Shown here: positions 54,579-63,257 of the stretch, piece after piece
Position numbering within the stretch: the first letter of the stretch is position 1
Layout: every line of letters starts with the position of its first letter
NCBI GenBank assembly: GCA_963734815.1
Contig: CAVTIH010000001.1
Location: forward strand, 1,178,001 to 1,242,000
Length of the DNA stretch: 64,000 nucleotides
DNA from: Palsa-744 sp963734815
Lineage (GTDB): Bacteria > Actinomycetota > Thermoleophilia > Solirubrobacterales > Solirubrobacteraceae
Direction: 5' to 3'
Notes under the pieces: model-generated
Databases searched by the model: none
Told to the model about the DNA's origin: nothing
What the model saw: the letters and a program-made list of their open reading frames with translations, nothing else
Position numbers and translations under genes: made by a program

Positions 54579-55772
54579 ATGGCTTCGAAGCGTGAAAAGA
54601 CCAAGACTCAGGGCATCTACAAGTGCGGCGAGCGTTACGCATTCAGCTACCGGGTTGACGGACAGCAGCGGTGGGAGTCCCGCCGTACTCTTGATGAGGC
54701 CCGCCGGGCGCGGCGAGCGCGGACAGCGGACATCGACCGCGGCGAGTTCGAGTCCCGCTCTCGCCTGACGCTGCGTGAGTATGCGCTGGAGTGGGTGGAG
54801 CGCTATCAGGGCCGCGGCCGGCGTGGGTTCCGTGACCACACACGCGAGGAATACCGCCGGCAGCTTGAGCAGTACGTGTTCCGGTACTTCTCGAAGGGCG
54901 CGAAGCTCACGGAGATCACCCCGTCGAAGGTCGCCGGGTTCGTCGCGTGGCTGTGCGACCCCGCCAAGCAGAACGGCCGGGCGCTCAGCGACAGCACGAT
55001 CCGCAACATCATCAAGCCGCTGCGGGCGTGCCTGGCGAGCGCTGTGCGAGAGGGCCTGATTCGCTCCAACCCCGCCCGGGATGCGGACATGCCGCACCGG
55101 CCGACCGCCGAGGGCTCCGAAGAGGAGGTCCGGGCGATGACCCGCGACGAGCTGGAGACGCTGCTCGCGCTGTTCCCGGAGCGCTGGCGGTTGTTCTTCG
55201 CGCTCCTTGCCGCTACGGGCCTGCGGATCAGCGAAGCGGTGGCGCTCCAGTGGCGGCACCTGGAACTCGACGGGCCGGTCCCGCACGTCAAGCTGCGCCG
55301 GGCGCTCGTCAAGGGGAGCATGGGGCCGCTCAAGAGCCGCTACGCCCGCCGGGAGGTCCCCCTGAGCCATTCGCTTGTGCTGGCACTGCGCGAGCACCAC
55401 AAGGCTACGGAGTGGCCCGGGGATGAGGACCCCGTGTTCGCCGCATCCAACGGGGGATGCCTGGACGCCGAGAACCTGCGTCGCCGGACGCTCAAGCCGA
55501 CCCGTGAGGAGGCGTGTCTGGAGTGGGTCGGATTTCACACCTTCCGCCACACCTGCGCAACGCTGCTGTTCGCTGAGGGACGCAACGCGGTACAGGTGCA
55601 GCGGTGGCTCGGCCACCACTCCGCGGCGTTTACGCTCGCCACCTACGTCCACCTGCTCGACGGCGACATCGGGCATCCGCTGGAGTTCCCCGGGCGTAAC
55701 GGAGGCGTAACAGACCCCACAGAACTCCACGCCACCACGCCGGAGAGCGCATGGGCGGATGCCCTGCACTAG
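54579..55772 (+). CDS. Tyrosine integrase of element B
   Basis: 397 residues from ATG 54579. An arm-binding front (GIYKCGERYAFSYRVDGQQR), core-binding domain (LREYALEWVERYQGRGRRGF to SNPARDADM) and catalytic domain are present. Catalytic residues lie in LLAATGLRISEAVALQWRHL (Arg), FHTFRHTCATLLFAEG (His-x-x-Arg) and WLGHHSAAFTLATYVHL (His, Tyr). It is distinct from the element A integrase but uses the same tRNA-derived site, 48 bp downstream. The GGCGTAAC arm sites lie inside the end of its coding region. Confidence 0.92.
   Translation: MASKREKTKTQGIYKCGERYAFSYRVDGQQRWESRRTLDEARRARRARTADIDRGEFESRSRLTLREYALEWVERYQGRGRRGFRDHTREEYRRQLEQYVFRYFSKGAKLTEITPSKVAGFVAWLCDPAKQNGRALSDSTIRNIIKPLRACLASAVREGLIRSNPARDADMPHRPTAEGSEEEVRAMTRDELETLLALFPERWRLFFALLAATGLRISEAVALQWRHLELDGPVPHVKLRRALVKGSMGPLKSRYARREVPLSHSLVLALREHHKATEWPGDEDPVFAASNGGCLDAENLRRRTLKPTREEACLEWVGFHTFRHTCATLLFAEGRNAVQVQRWLGHHSAAFTLATYVHLLDGDIGHPLEFPGRNGGVTDPTELHATTPESAWADALH
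55692..55711 (+). promoter_or_regulatory. Right arm-type integrase sites of element B
   Basis: GGGCGTAAC (55692-55700) and GGCGTAAC (55704-55711), direct repeats 110 bp before the right attachment repeat and within the integrase gene. They match the left-end set at 47944-47975. Confidence 0.6.
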
Positions 55773-55820
55773 AACCAAAGCAGCCGATCCCGAGGCACCC
55801 CACGACACGCGCGATTCCGC

Positions 55821-55862
55821 CTTTCAAGCCGCAGGTCGGGGGTTCGATTCCCCCCAGGCGCA
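55821..55862 (+). repeat. Attachment site copy 2 (tRNA 3' half)
   Basis: Identical to 47830-47871 over 42 bp, then diverges at once into chromosomal sequence ahead of the VOC gene. It marks the right end of element B and of the whole stacked island. Confidence 0.9.
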
Positions 55863-55867
55863 TCTCG

Positions 55868-56341
55868 TCAGCCACCGGCATCGCCGTACCAGCCGCCGCC
55901 TACCGAGATGCCACCCCACTCCTCCGGGGCGACGTCTCGTAGGCTCTGCGAGAACGTCCACTGGTGCCCGGTGGGGTCTTCGGCGGTGTATTGCCGCTCG
56001 CCGTACATGAAATCGCGCGGCTCCTCCACGATCCGTGCCCCCGCGGCGCGTGCCCGCTCGCAGTGGGCGTGGACGTCTGGTACCCGCACCATCACCTGAT
56101 GCACCACCTCGCCGGGGCGTGGCGACTGGCGGTCGCCGCGGACGTCGCCGAGGATCACGGCGCCCTCGTCGCCCTCGCCCGTGCTCAGCTGCGCCCGGTG
56201 GTCCTCACCGATCTGCACCCGCTCCCTGAACCCGTAGGCCCGGCTCAGCCACGCCACGGCGGCGCGCACGTCGGGGTAGACGAGCACCGGAATCACGGTG
56301 GCCCGCGGGATCGAGCGGTTGGACTTCAGTGCGGGTGGCAT
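55868..56341 (-). CDS. VOC/glyoxalase-superfamily protein
   Basis: 157 residues from ATG 56341. The beta-alpha-beta-beta-beta units of a VOC fold are seen in TVIPVLVYPDVRAAVAWLSR and AYGFRERVQIGEDHRAQL, then EVVHQVMVRVPDVHAHCERA and YTAEDPTGHQWTFSQSLRDV. Similar to PhnB-like glyoxalase/dioxygenase proteins of unknown substrate. First chromosomal gene after the island, 6 bp past the attachment repeat. Confidence 0.85.
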   Translation of the reverse strand: MPPALKSNRSIPRATVIPVLVYPDVRAAVAWLSRAYGFRERVQIGEDHRAQLSTGEGDEGAVILGDVRGDRQSPRPGEVVHQVMVRVPDVHAHCERARAAGARIVEEPRDFMYGERQYTAEDPTGHQWTFSQSLRDVAPEEWGGISVGGGWYGDAGG

Positions 56342-56400
56342 TGCCGGAGCCTACAGCTGGCCGGCTCGACCGTGCCGCCGTGCGCGGCTCGCCGACGCTT

Positions 56401-57027
56401 TCACCCACCGACCCACCGGGCAATCGCCATGTACAGCTCTTCGAACATCTTGACGTTGACCGTGTCAGGGGCTACCTGTTGCTCGAGCGTGAGCCCGCAG
56501 CCGACACCCATCATCGCCGTGACGATCTCGCTTGCCTCACGCTCGCCGCACTGTACGCGCTCCCTGGCGCAGAGCTCCATGACGAGTGTCGTGCTCACCT
56601 CGCGCAGTGCGCGTTCCTGCTCGCGCAGGCGGCGCGCCACCTCGGGGTTGCGCGACGCGTGCGCCGCGAATTCGGCCACCAACAGACTCCAGCCGGGGTC
56701 GGACAGGTGCTGCTCGTAGTCGGTGCGCGCCGCCGCGCGCGCGGCGTCCTCCAGGGTTCCGTCTGCCGGTAGGCGCTCGGCGATCAATTGCACGTGCCGT
56801 TCAGTTTCGCGTTTGTGCAACGCGAGAAAGAACTCCTCCTTGTTCGCGAACCGTGAGTAGACCGCGCCACGCGAGAACCCGGCCTGCTCGGCGATCTCGT
56901 CGATCGACGCCTCGTGGAATCCGTCGCGACGAAAGACCGCCGCCGCCGAGTCGAGCACCAGCTCGTGCGTGCGCGCACGGCTCTCCTCGCGGGTCAGGCG
57001 CGTGCGCTTCAGGGTGGCGGGTGTCAT
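56401..57027 (-). CDS. TetR-family regulator
   Basis: 208 residues from ATG 57027 (MWQM at 57036 is an alternative). TetR HTH: VLDSAAAVFRRDGFHEASID, EIAEQAGFSRGAVYSRFANK, EEFFLALHKRE. A ligand-binding helical domain follows (YEQHLSDPGWSLLVAEFAAH). It diverges from an MMPL transporter gene, the typical repressor-exporter pair; a palindrome ATACACAGTGTAT lies between them. Confidence 0.88.
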   Translation of the reverse strand: MTPATLKRTRLTREESRARTHELVLDSAAAVFRRDGFHEASIDEIAEQAGFSRGAVYSRFANKEEFFLALHKRETERHVQLIAERLPADGTLEDAARAAARTDYEQHLSDPGWSLLVAEFAAHASRNPEVARRLREQERALREVSTTLVMELCARERVQCGEREASEIVTAMMGVGCGLTLEQQVAPDTVNVKMFEELYMAIARWVGG

Positions 57028-57078
57028 TTGCCACATGCTAGTGGGTGGTGCCCTCGTCTCGCCTCGATCGGATTGAGC

Positions 57079-57113
57079 TTGACAGGCAGCCCGGAAACAG
57101 ATACACAGTGTAT
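57079..57113 (+). promoter_or_regulatory. Promoter and TetR-type operator for MMPL gene
   Basis: TTGACA (57079-57084), 17-bp spacer and TACACA (57102-57107) form a plausible promoter. The palindrome ATACAC-A-GTGTAT (57101-57113) overlaps the -10, where a TetR dimer would block transcription. Confidence 0.5.
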
Positions 57114-57203
57114 TTGCATGGATGGTGCATTTGTTTTTCCCGACCGGCGGCCCGCCCCAGGCGGCGACCTTACGTTTCCCCGCGAGCAGGTGCCTGAGCA
57201 TCG

Positions 57204-59249
57204 ATGAGGACGCTCGCTCGCCTTGTCCTGCGTCACCCCCGCAAGATCGTGGCCTGTTGGCTCGCGCTCCTGCTGCTCAGCGCCGTGGGCGCCTCGCGCC
57301 TGAGCGAGCGCGTGCAGAATGGCGGCTACGCAGCCGCCGGCTCGGGCTCGCAGAGGGCGGTCGAACTCGGGGAACGGTTCTTCGGCGACTCCTCAGACCC
57401 GCAGGCCTACCTGTCGGTGCTGGCCGACGGCCGCGCGGGCGCGCTCAGCGGTCGCGAGATCGCACTCGCCGCCGGCGCGCTGCGCGGCGTGCAGGGTGTC
57501 AAGAGCCTCGGTGCGCCCGTGCTCTCCAAGGACGCCCGCGCGGCGCTGATCGCGGTTCGCTTCGATGGCAGCACCGGCTACGCCCAGACCCGCGTCCCCG
57601 CGATCGAAGCCGCGCTCGCCGGGGCTCCTATTGGCGCCGCGCAGGCTCGGTTGATCGGCGAGACCGGCGTCTACCAGCGCTACATGGTGCAGTCCAAGAA
57701 GAGCCTGCAGACCGCCTCGCTGATCTCATTCCCGGTCACGCTCGCGATCCTGCTCGTTGCGTTCCTCTCGCTCGTCGCTGCGTTCCTGCCGCTGGCGCTC
57801 GCGGCCGTGTGCGTGGGCTGCACGTTCGGGCTGCTGTACCTGCTCTCCTACGTCACCCAACTCAGCGTGTTCGTCGAGGACACCGTGCTCGTGCTCGGCC
57901 TCGGGCTGTCGATCGACTTCTCGCTGTTCATGGTCACCCGCGTGCGGGAGGCCCTCGCGCGCGGGGGGAGCACGCTCGAGCAGGCGATCACCGAGGCGCT
58001 GGAACACGCCGGCCGCGCGATCGCGGTCTCCGGGCTGACCGTCGCGACCGCCCTCGCCGGGCTGTACCTGACTGGTCTGGGCATCTTCGACTCGCTCGCC
58101 ACCGGCGCGATCGGCGCGGCGCTGCTCGCGGCCGCCGCCGCGCTGACGCTGACGCCCGCCGCACTCGCGCTGCTGGGTGGGCACCTGGACCGCTTCGCGC
58201 TGCGGCCGGCCGTTGCCGCTGCGCGCAAGGGCACCTTCTGGCGGCGCCTGTCCGAGTTTGTCGTCCGCCGCCGGGTCGCGCTGCTGGCGACGATCGTGCC
58301 CGCCCTGATCGCGCTGTCGATCCCGATCGCCGGCATGCACATCACGCTCAAGTCGATCAGCGTGCTGCCGGGCTCCGACCCCGTGCGCCGCGCCACCGCC
58401 GAGGTCGCCCAGCACTTCGGGCCGGGCGCGGGGACGCCTGCGCTCGTGCTCGCGCAGGCGTCCCCGGCGAAGCTGCGCGGGCTCCTCGCCGCGCAGCCGG
58501 GCGTAGTCGCCCTCGGCCCCGCCGAACTGGGGGCGCGGGGGTGGGTGCGCATCCCCGCCACGCTCGACGCCTACCCCGACAGTCCGCGGGCCGATGCGAT
58601 CGTGCGCGAACTGCGCGAGCGGCTGCACCGCGCGCTCGGCCCGCGCGCGGTGGTCGGCGGCGCAACGGCCGTGGGCCTCGATCTGATTGCCCGCATCGAA
58701 CAGCGCACGCCGCTGGTCGTGATTGTCGTCCTGGCCGCCGAGATGCTCGTCCTGACGCTGATCTTCGCCGCGCCCCTGATCGCGCTGAAGGCCGCCCTGA
58801 CGACGCTGCTGTCGGTCACGGCGGCGCTCGGCGTGATGACCCTCTGCTTCCGCTCCACCGGTGACATCGGCTACTTCGTCCCGCTGTTCCTGTTCGCGAC
58901 GATCTTCGGCCTGTCCACCGACTACGAGGTGTTCCTGCTCTCGCGCGTGCGCGAGCGCCACCGCGAAGGCCACAGCAACACCGACAGCCTCAAGGGCGCC
59001 CTGATCGCGAGCTCCCGCTCGATCACGCTCGCCGGGCTCACGATGGGCGTCGTCTTCTTCTCCTTCGCGATCTCCCCGCTCATCCCGTTCCGCGAGCTGG
59101 GCGTTGGCATGGGCCTGGCGATCGTGCTCGACGTGACCGTCGTGCGCGCTCTGCTCGTGCCCGCCACCGTGGCGCTGCTCGGCGAGCTCAACTGGTGGCG
59201 ACCAAGGTTCACCAGAGTCCGGCCCTCTGCGGCCCCGCAGGAGATCTGA
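57204..59249 (+). CDS. MMPL/RND-family membrane transporter
   Basis: 681 residues from ATG 57204. A first helix (IVACWLALLLLSAVGASRLS), a periplasmic domain (~40-165), then five to six helices including VLVLGLGLSIDFSLFMVTRVRE with the MMPL proton-relay Asp. A second periplasmic domain (~355-490) and a second helix set with ATIFGLSTDYEVFLLSRVRE follow. MMPL proteins export lipids or drugs in Actinobacteria. Regulated by the divergent TetR gene, it is most likely an inducible exporter. Confidence 0.9.
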   Translation: MRTLARLVLRHPRKIVACWLALLLLSAVGASRLSERVQNGGYAAAGSGSQRAVELGERFFGDSSDPQAYLSVLADGRAGALSGREIALAAGALRGVQGVKSLGAPVLSKDARAALIAVRFDGSTGYAQTRVPAIEAALAGAPIGAAQARLIGETGVYQRYMVQSKKSLQTASLISFPVTLAILLVAFLSLVAAFLPLALAAVCVGCTFGLLYLLSYVTQLSVFVEDTVLVLGLGLSIDFSLFMVTRVREALARGGSTLEQAITEALEHAGRAIAVSGLTVATALAGLYLTGLGIFDSLATGAIGAALLAAAAALTLTPAALALLGGHLDRFALRPAVAAARKGTFWRRLSEFVVRRRVALLATIVPALIALSIPIAGMHITLKSISVLPGSDPVRRATAEVAQHFGPGAGTPALVLAQASPAKLRGLLAAQPGVVALGPAELGARGWVRIPATLDAYPDSPRADAIVRELRERLHRALGPRAVVGGATAVGLDLIARIEQRTPLVVIVVLAAEMLVLTLIFAAPLIALKAALTTLLSVTAALGVMTLCFRSTGDIGYFVPLFLFATIFGLSTDYEVFLLSRVRERHREGHSNTDSLKGALIASSRSITLAGLTMGVVFFSFAISPLIPFRELGVGMGLAIVLDVTVVRALLVPATVALLGELNWWRPRFTRVRPSAAPQEI

Positions 59250-59283
59250 TGCATTCCTCGGCCGCGTCGCCGTGGCGCGCGGG

Positions 59284-60858
59284 TCAGCGTCGGGCGTGCC
59301 GCCCGTGCCCTGCCCGGACCGGCCCCGGGTGGTGACCGAAGCCCCCCGGGCAGAGCGGGTTCGCCGGGACCCCTGCGCAGGGGTTCGGCATCGTGGGCTG
59401 CGGCGGTGGCGCCGGCTGGGGGACGGGGGGCGTCGCCGCCCTGACGGCTTCCGCTTCCGCTTTCAGCGTCAGCAGGTAGCTCGCCGCGGCTTCGCCGCCG
59501 CCCGGGGAGGGAGTCGTGTTGTTCTGGCACCCCCATGTGCCTTCGATCCCCGCCGGGAAGGTCGCGTCCGTGAAGCGGTTGCCGGCGGCGCAGTTATTCG
59601 TCGACTGCGACGGCGGTCCGCCGAACAGTTCGGCGTAGCCGCTCAGCAGCGCGAGGTCGCCGGTGAACGGGCTGCCGCTCAGCAGGGGGCTCGTGTTGCG
59701 GCCGTTGCCGAAGAACCAGTTGTCGCTCACCCGGTTGGCGGCGACCTGGAAGAAGAGCGTCTGTGGTTCGGGCGGGAAGGGGTTGGGGTATTCGAAGCCG
59801 AGCACGCCGTCGTTGGGGTTGTGCGCGATCAGGTTGCCTTCGGTCAGCACCGCGTAGTCGCCGGGCAGCTCGATCCCGACGCCCCACGGCGCGATCCCCG
59901 TCGAGCCGTTGACGGGCACCGAGAGGTTGTCGTTGTTCACCACTAGGTTGTGGCGCAGCACCTCGCAGCGCGCGATCCGCGTCGTTTCGAAGGTTGGCGT
60001 CGGCGAGGCGTTTTCGCCGGAGTCGCACGCCCCGTCCAGCGGTGGCGGCGGGTCGCCGGGGTTTTCGGAGTTGGGGGCGATGCCGACGAGGTTGTGGCTG
60101 AACACCGAGTTTTCGATGACCAGCCGCCCGCTCGAGTTCGAGCCCGAGTAGCCGAGCGCGTTGTCTTCCGCCACCGCGCCCGAGACCCGCGCGTCGCATT
60201 CGCGGCAGGCGCCGATGTACAGACCGGAGTCGGCGAAGCCCGAGGCGTAGACGTCTTCGAAGGAGCCCTCCGTCTCGTTGCCGGTGAAGAGCCCGTAGCC
60301 ACCGTACAGCCCGGTGTCGTAGGCGGTCAGGTACCGCCCGTACCAGCCGTGCGCACCGATCACGCCCGACTCTGCGCCACCGTTCCACCAGACGTCGTTG
60401 CCGCACTCTTCGTCGGGGCACGCCGGGCCGAATTCGAAGTTGCGTACCGTCAAGTTTTCCACCCACACGTCGTCGGCCTTGTGCACTTCGATGCCGTTGC
60501 CGACCGCGTGCCGGCCGTCGAGGACCACGGTGTTGCGGTTCATGCCCCTGATCCAAATCCCCGACTGGGCGGGTTCCACTTTCACCGCTTCGTTGTACAC
60601 CCCCGGTTCGATCAGCACATAGTCGCCCCACGTAGACGCGTCGACCGCCGCCTGGATTGTGGTGAAGTAGTGCGTGTTCGCGGGCGCCCACCCGGGCGGT
60701 CCGCTCTGGCGGACGATGTTGACGGCCCCGGCGCCCCACCCCAGGGCGGCGGGCGCGGTGGCGGCGAACGCAACCGCCACCAGCGCGGCGGCGATCAGAT
60801 GGCTGGCGGCGTGTGACCGCGCGCGCCGGGCGCGGCGGCGTGTGAGCACGGACGACAT
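59284..60858 (-). CDS. Secreted right-handed beta-helix protein
   Basis: 524 residues from ATG 60858 behind GGGAGG. Signal peptide with RRRARRAR and LIAAALVAVAFAATAPAALG. The mature protein has a pectate-lyase-like start (HYFTTIQAAVDASTWGDYVL, IEPGVYNEAVKVEP) and parallel beta-helix coils such as GIWIRGMNRNTVVLDGR and RLVIENSVFSHNLVGIAPNS. Cys pairs (CRECDAR, CPDEECG) and a Pro-rich end (PQPAPPPQPTMPNPCAGV) follow. Likely an extracellular polysaccharide-binding or lyase-like protein; catalytic residues not assigned. Confidence 0.82.
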   Translation of the reverse strand: MSSVLTRRRARRARSHAASHLIAAALVAVAFAATAPAALGWGAGAVNIVRQSGPPGWAPANTHYFTTIQAAVDASTWGDYVLIEPGVYNEAVKVEPAQSGIWIRGMNRNTVVLDGRHAVGNGIEVHKADDVWVENLTVRNFEFGPACPDEECGNDVWWNGGAESGVIGAHGWYGRYLTAYDTGLYGGYGLFTGNETEGSFEDVYASGFADSGLYIGACRECDARVSGAVAEDNALGYSGSNSSGRLVIENSVFSHNLVGIAPNSENPGDPPPPLDGACDSGENASPTPTFETTRIARCEVLRHNLVVNNDNLSVPVNGSTGIAPWGVGIELPGDYAVLTEGNLIAHNPNDGVLGFEYPNPFPPEPQTLFFQVAANRVSDNWFFGNGRNTSPLLSGSPFTGDLALLSGYAELFGGPPSQSTNNCAAGNRFTDATFPAGIEGTWGCQNNTTPSPGGGEAAASYLLTLKAEAEAVRAATPPVPQPAPPPQPTMPNPCAGVPANPLCPGGFGHHPGPVRAGHGRHARR

Positions 60859-61320
60859 CGTGTCCTCCCTCTTCGAGGTGGGTGCAGCGGACTCGCGGTC
60901 TGCGGAGCAGGATCTCATGCGACTCCTCCGCCGGCCCACCCACGCGGCTGGGGTCAGCCGGCACTTCGAGTGTAGCGCTGCGCATGCCCGCCCTGAACAT
61001 CCCAGCCCGGGTGCATGCGCTGCGCTTCCTCGACCGCGTTGGCGACGGTCCCCCCGAGCTGTTCTATCGCGGACCCCGCCGGCTTGTGCAATTTGCTGGA
61101 TTGCGCCGAATTGGGTCGCGGGTGTGGCGCTCTTGTGGCTCGGACGTTGAAGCTCCGGAGCGCATCCGGGCGAACGGCCATCCTGGTTGATCGTGAAAGA
61201 CCAGCCGACCACCGCTGAGACGACCGGAGGCGATCACCAGGCGGGCGCGCCCGCCGTCAGCGACGACTGCGGGAGGCAGCGAAATCGCCAAGGACCTCTT
61301 GCTCACTGACGCCCTTCGCC
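60859..61320. other. Noncoding interval
   Basis: 460 bp between the beta-helix gene and the antitoxin-like remnant. I see no supported gene, tRNA or clear repeat; only a short palindrome GGCGGGCGCGCCCGCC near 61235-61250. Confidence 0.4.
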
Positions 61321-61460
61321 TCAAAGCGCAGCGCCGACCTGCTCGGATAGGCGTAGGAAGACCTCGCGGCGGACCTCGACCGGCAGCTCGGGCGTGTCCC
61401 ACGGGAGGAAGAACCCGGCCGGGGTACCTTTGCGCGTCAAGAGGATCACGTCGTCGGAGC
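61321..61460 (-). pseudogene. Possible antitoxin-like remnant
   Basis: In the minus frame ending at 61321 the sequence RSDDVILLTRKGTPAGFFLP, then WDTPELPVEVRREVFLRLSE resembles the central and rear part of Phd/YefM-type antitoxins (VxLTRxGKPxA pattern). No matching N-terminal half and no toxin gene lie beside it; it begins right after the stop of the winged-helix gene. Probably a decayed fragment. Confidence 0.35.
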
Positions 61461-61466
61461 GGAACG

Positions 61467-61760
61467 CTAGAGCGCGCCGAGCAGGTTGCGGAGGGTGTCG
61501 GTGTAGATGTTGAGGGCTGCGCGGCCTTGGGGCGTGAGCGCGACCGACGTGCACGACGCGGTGCCGTTGCCGCTCTTTTCGCTTTTGATGTACCGGGCGT
61601 CCTCGAGCTTGCGCAGGTGCGTAATCAGGTTTCCAGGGGTCAGGTTGAGGATGTCCTGCAGCCGCGTGAAGGAGAGCGTGTCGCCATCCGGCAGCGCGGC
61701 CAGCGTTGCGGCGATTCGCAGTCGCGCCGGTGCGTGGATCACCTGATCGAACTCGTCCAT
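61467..61760 (-). CDS. Winged-helix transcriptional regulator (ArsR/HTH_34-like)
   Basis: 97 residues from ATG 61760. Winged helix: HAPARLRIAATLAALPDGDT, SFTRLQDILNLTPGNLITHL, RKLEDARYIKSEKSGNG. Members of this type often sit with a membrane protein and respond to growth state. It follows the 61777 membrane gene by 16 bp on the same strand. The 38-bp palindrome upstream of that gene is a probable operator. Confidence 0.82.
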   Translation of the reverse strand: MDEFDQVIHAPARLRIAATLAALPDGDTLSFTRLQDILNLTPGNLITHLRKLEDARYIKSEKSGNGTASCTSVALTPQGRAALNIYTDTLRNLLGAL

Positions 61761-61776
61761 GCCAGATCTTCGATCC

Positions 61777-62439
61777 CTATCCGTGCTGCAGCCGGGCCCT
61801 GGCGACAGCGTAGATGACCACCCCGACGAACATGCTGATCCCGGCTACGAGCCACGCACTGTTCGGTCCCACGAATGCGGCCACCGCGCCGCCGATGACA
61901 ACCGCGAGCGCGGCACCGAACTGCGGCCAGTCGGACTTGCTGGCCGCGATGCCCACCACGGTCGTGCCAACAATGATGAGCGGCGCTGCTGCCGGGATCA
62001 CCCCATAGACGATCGCGTTGCTGGCGCCGTAGTGCTTCAGCGCGCCCTGCAGCACAGGGCTGCCGAGGATGAGCGACATCAGGATCGCGACACCCTCGAG
62101 CTGTTGCTGCCTCACGGCGGGTCCCTTGACGCCGGCCGTGGCGCGCGTGTAGACCTTCACGGACACCGCCATCGAGACCACCAGCGCCGCGTACACGAGC
62201 GCGATGACGCCGAGGCTTGGTCCCGTGTAGGGGTGCTGGCCGCGCACTGACAGCCACAGCGCACCGTATGCGACGAGGATTACGCCGCCCCCGAACGCCG
62301 TGATCCACGGCGGGCTGAGATTGAACTGGCGCCGCGCCTCCCGCTTGGTCTGAGTGAGCAGCCGCGCCGCCTCACGGGGATCCAGCTCATCTCCGTCGTT
62401 GGCTCTTGTGGTCTCCTTGATGTCGTGTGTTCCTTGCAT
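61777..62439 (-). CDS. Polytopic membrane protein in operon with regulator
   Basis: 220 residues from ATG 62439 (GGAG 9 bp upstream). Cytoplasmic charged front (LDPREAARLLTQTKREARRQ), then helices WITAFGGGVILVAYGALWLS, LGVIALVYAALVVSMAVSV, IVYGVIPAAAPLIIVGTTVV, FGAALAVVIGGAVAAFVG and WLVAGISMFVGVVIYAVARA. No named family recognised. Linked with the winged-helix regulator downstream. Confidence 0.75.
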   Translation of the reverse strand: MQGTHDIKETTRANDGDELDPREAARLLTQTKREARRQFNLSPPWITAFGGGVILVAYGALWLSVRGQHPYTGPSLGVIALVYAALVVSMAVSVKVYTRATAGVKGPAVRQQQLEGVAILMSLILGSPVLQGALKHYGASNAIVYGVIPAAAPLIIVGTTVVGIAASKSDWPQFGAALAVVIGGAVAAFVGPNSAWLVAGISMFVGVVIYAVARARLQHG

Positions 62440-62460
62440 GGTGCTGCTCCCTTCCGTCTG

Positions 62461-62498
62461 CTTTGTACTGCAAAGTAAGCATACTTTGCAGTACAAAG
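62461..62498. promoter_or_regulatory. 38-bp perfect palindrome, probable operator
   Basis: CTTTGTACTGCAAAGTA (62461-62477) and TACTTTGCAGTACAAAG (62482-62498) are exact complements around AGCA. Each arm contains a smaller dyad, CTTTG-TACTG-CAAAG. It lies 22 bp before the ATG of the membrane-protein/regulator operon and follows a minus-strand TTGACT (-35-like). It is AT-rich in GC-rich DNA. Best read as the binding site of the operon's own winged-helix protein. Confidence 0.7.
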
Positions 62499-62659
62499 TC
62501 AAGGGCGGGTTCCTCGCCGGCCGCGGGCCGCCTGATCTCCGTTCATCGGTCCATCGTGAGGCGACGCTTGCCAGTGTCGTCCCAGGCATGCGGCCAACTG
62601 CGTAGACGGCGCGCCGAGTCGCCGGGCTCCTTCAGGTGGCAAGCGGCTACGATCTTGCC

Positions 62660-62929
62660 ATGTGTAGGAACATCCGGACGCTCTACAACTTCGAGCCGCC
62701 CGCCAGCGAGGAGGAGATACGCGCGGCCGCGCTGCAGTACGTCCGCAAGATCAGCGGCTTCGCCCAGCCTTCGCACGCCAACACCGACGCGTTCACGCGC
62801 GCGGTCGATGTCGTTGCCACGGCCTCCACGGAGCTGCTCGACGCGCTTGTGACCTCCGCGACGCCGAAGGATCGCGAGGTCGAAGCTGCCAAGGCGCGCG
62901 CGCGGGCGGCCCAGCGGTTCGCCGCCTGA
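62660..62929 (+). CDS. DUF2277 family protein
   Basis: 89 residues from ATG 62660. Characteristic start MCRNIRTLYNFEPPASEEEI, then AAALQYVRKISGFAQPSHAN and the end DREVEAAKARARAAQRF. A small, widely conserved actinobacterial protein of unknown function; related to the DUF2277 group of about 90 residues, so full length. Confidence 0.9.
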   Translation: MCRNIRTLYNFEPPASEEEIRAAALQYVRKISGFAQPSHANTDAFTRAVDVVATASTELLDALVTSATPKDREVEAAKARARAAQRFAA

Positions 62930-63257
62930 AGGTCGCCCCGGCTCTACGGCCGGTGGCGAGATGGTGGTCCAGGTGCCGGTGCCGCCGGTCGGCCGAGGCG
63001 ACCGCCGACGAGGAGGTGCGGCGAGCTTGGCTGGACCCGGTGCGCGATTGAAGCTGGAGAGAGTCCGATGGCCAAGCTCATCTATTCAGCGATCGCCTCG
63101 CTTGACGGAGCAGCACGTGCTCTGGCGATAGCGCCCGCATCTGGTTTGGTTTGTCGTGCAACCTTTGCCAGCGTGGAACGTCTTAGCGACTGCAGCTCTA
63201 TTTTGACGTCCACCCGAGCCGAGGTTCTCGAATGATCTCTCACAGCAGCGATACGAC
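62930..63257. other. Interval with probable gene fragments
   Basis: No complete gene. At about 62990-63050 the plus strand reads ADEEVRRAWLDPVRD and stop, resembling the tail of an SRAP protein. At 63068 MAKLIYSAIASLDG matches the start of a RibD/DHFR-like reductase but the match ends there. Both look like decayed remnants. Confidence 0.35.

Larger units (their letters stand above)
47872..55862. mobile_element. Element B: 8-kb integrative island
   Basis: Bounded by the two identical tRNA 3' repeats. It carries an excisionase-like protein (51810), stacked XRE genes and an integrase (54579) whose stop is 48 bp before the right repeat. GGCGTAAC arm-site-like repeats lie inside both ends. No relaxase or T4SS genes, so it would need a helper for transfer. 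Cargo: nuclease-like protein, VapBC, lipoprotein and a hairpin-rich noncoding region. Confidence 0.82.

Noticed and set aside
57726..58973. 415-codon antisense frame opposite the MMPL gene
   Set aside because: Arg/Gln/Glu-rich shadow of membrane-protein codons; no family match and no start context.
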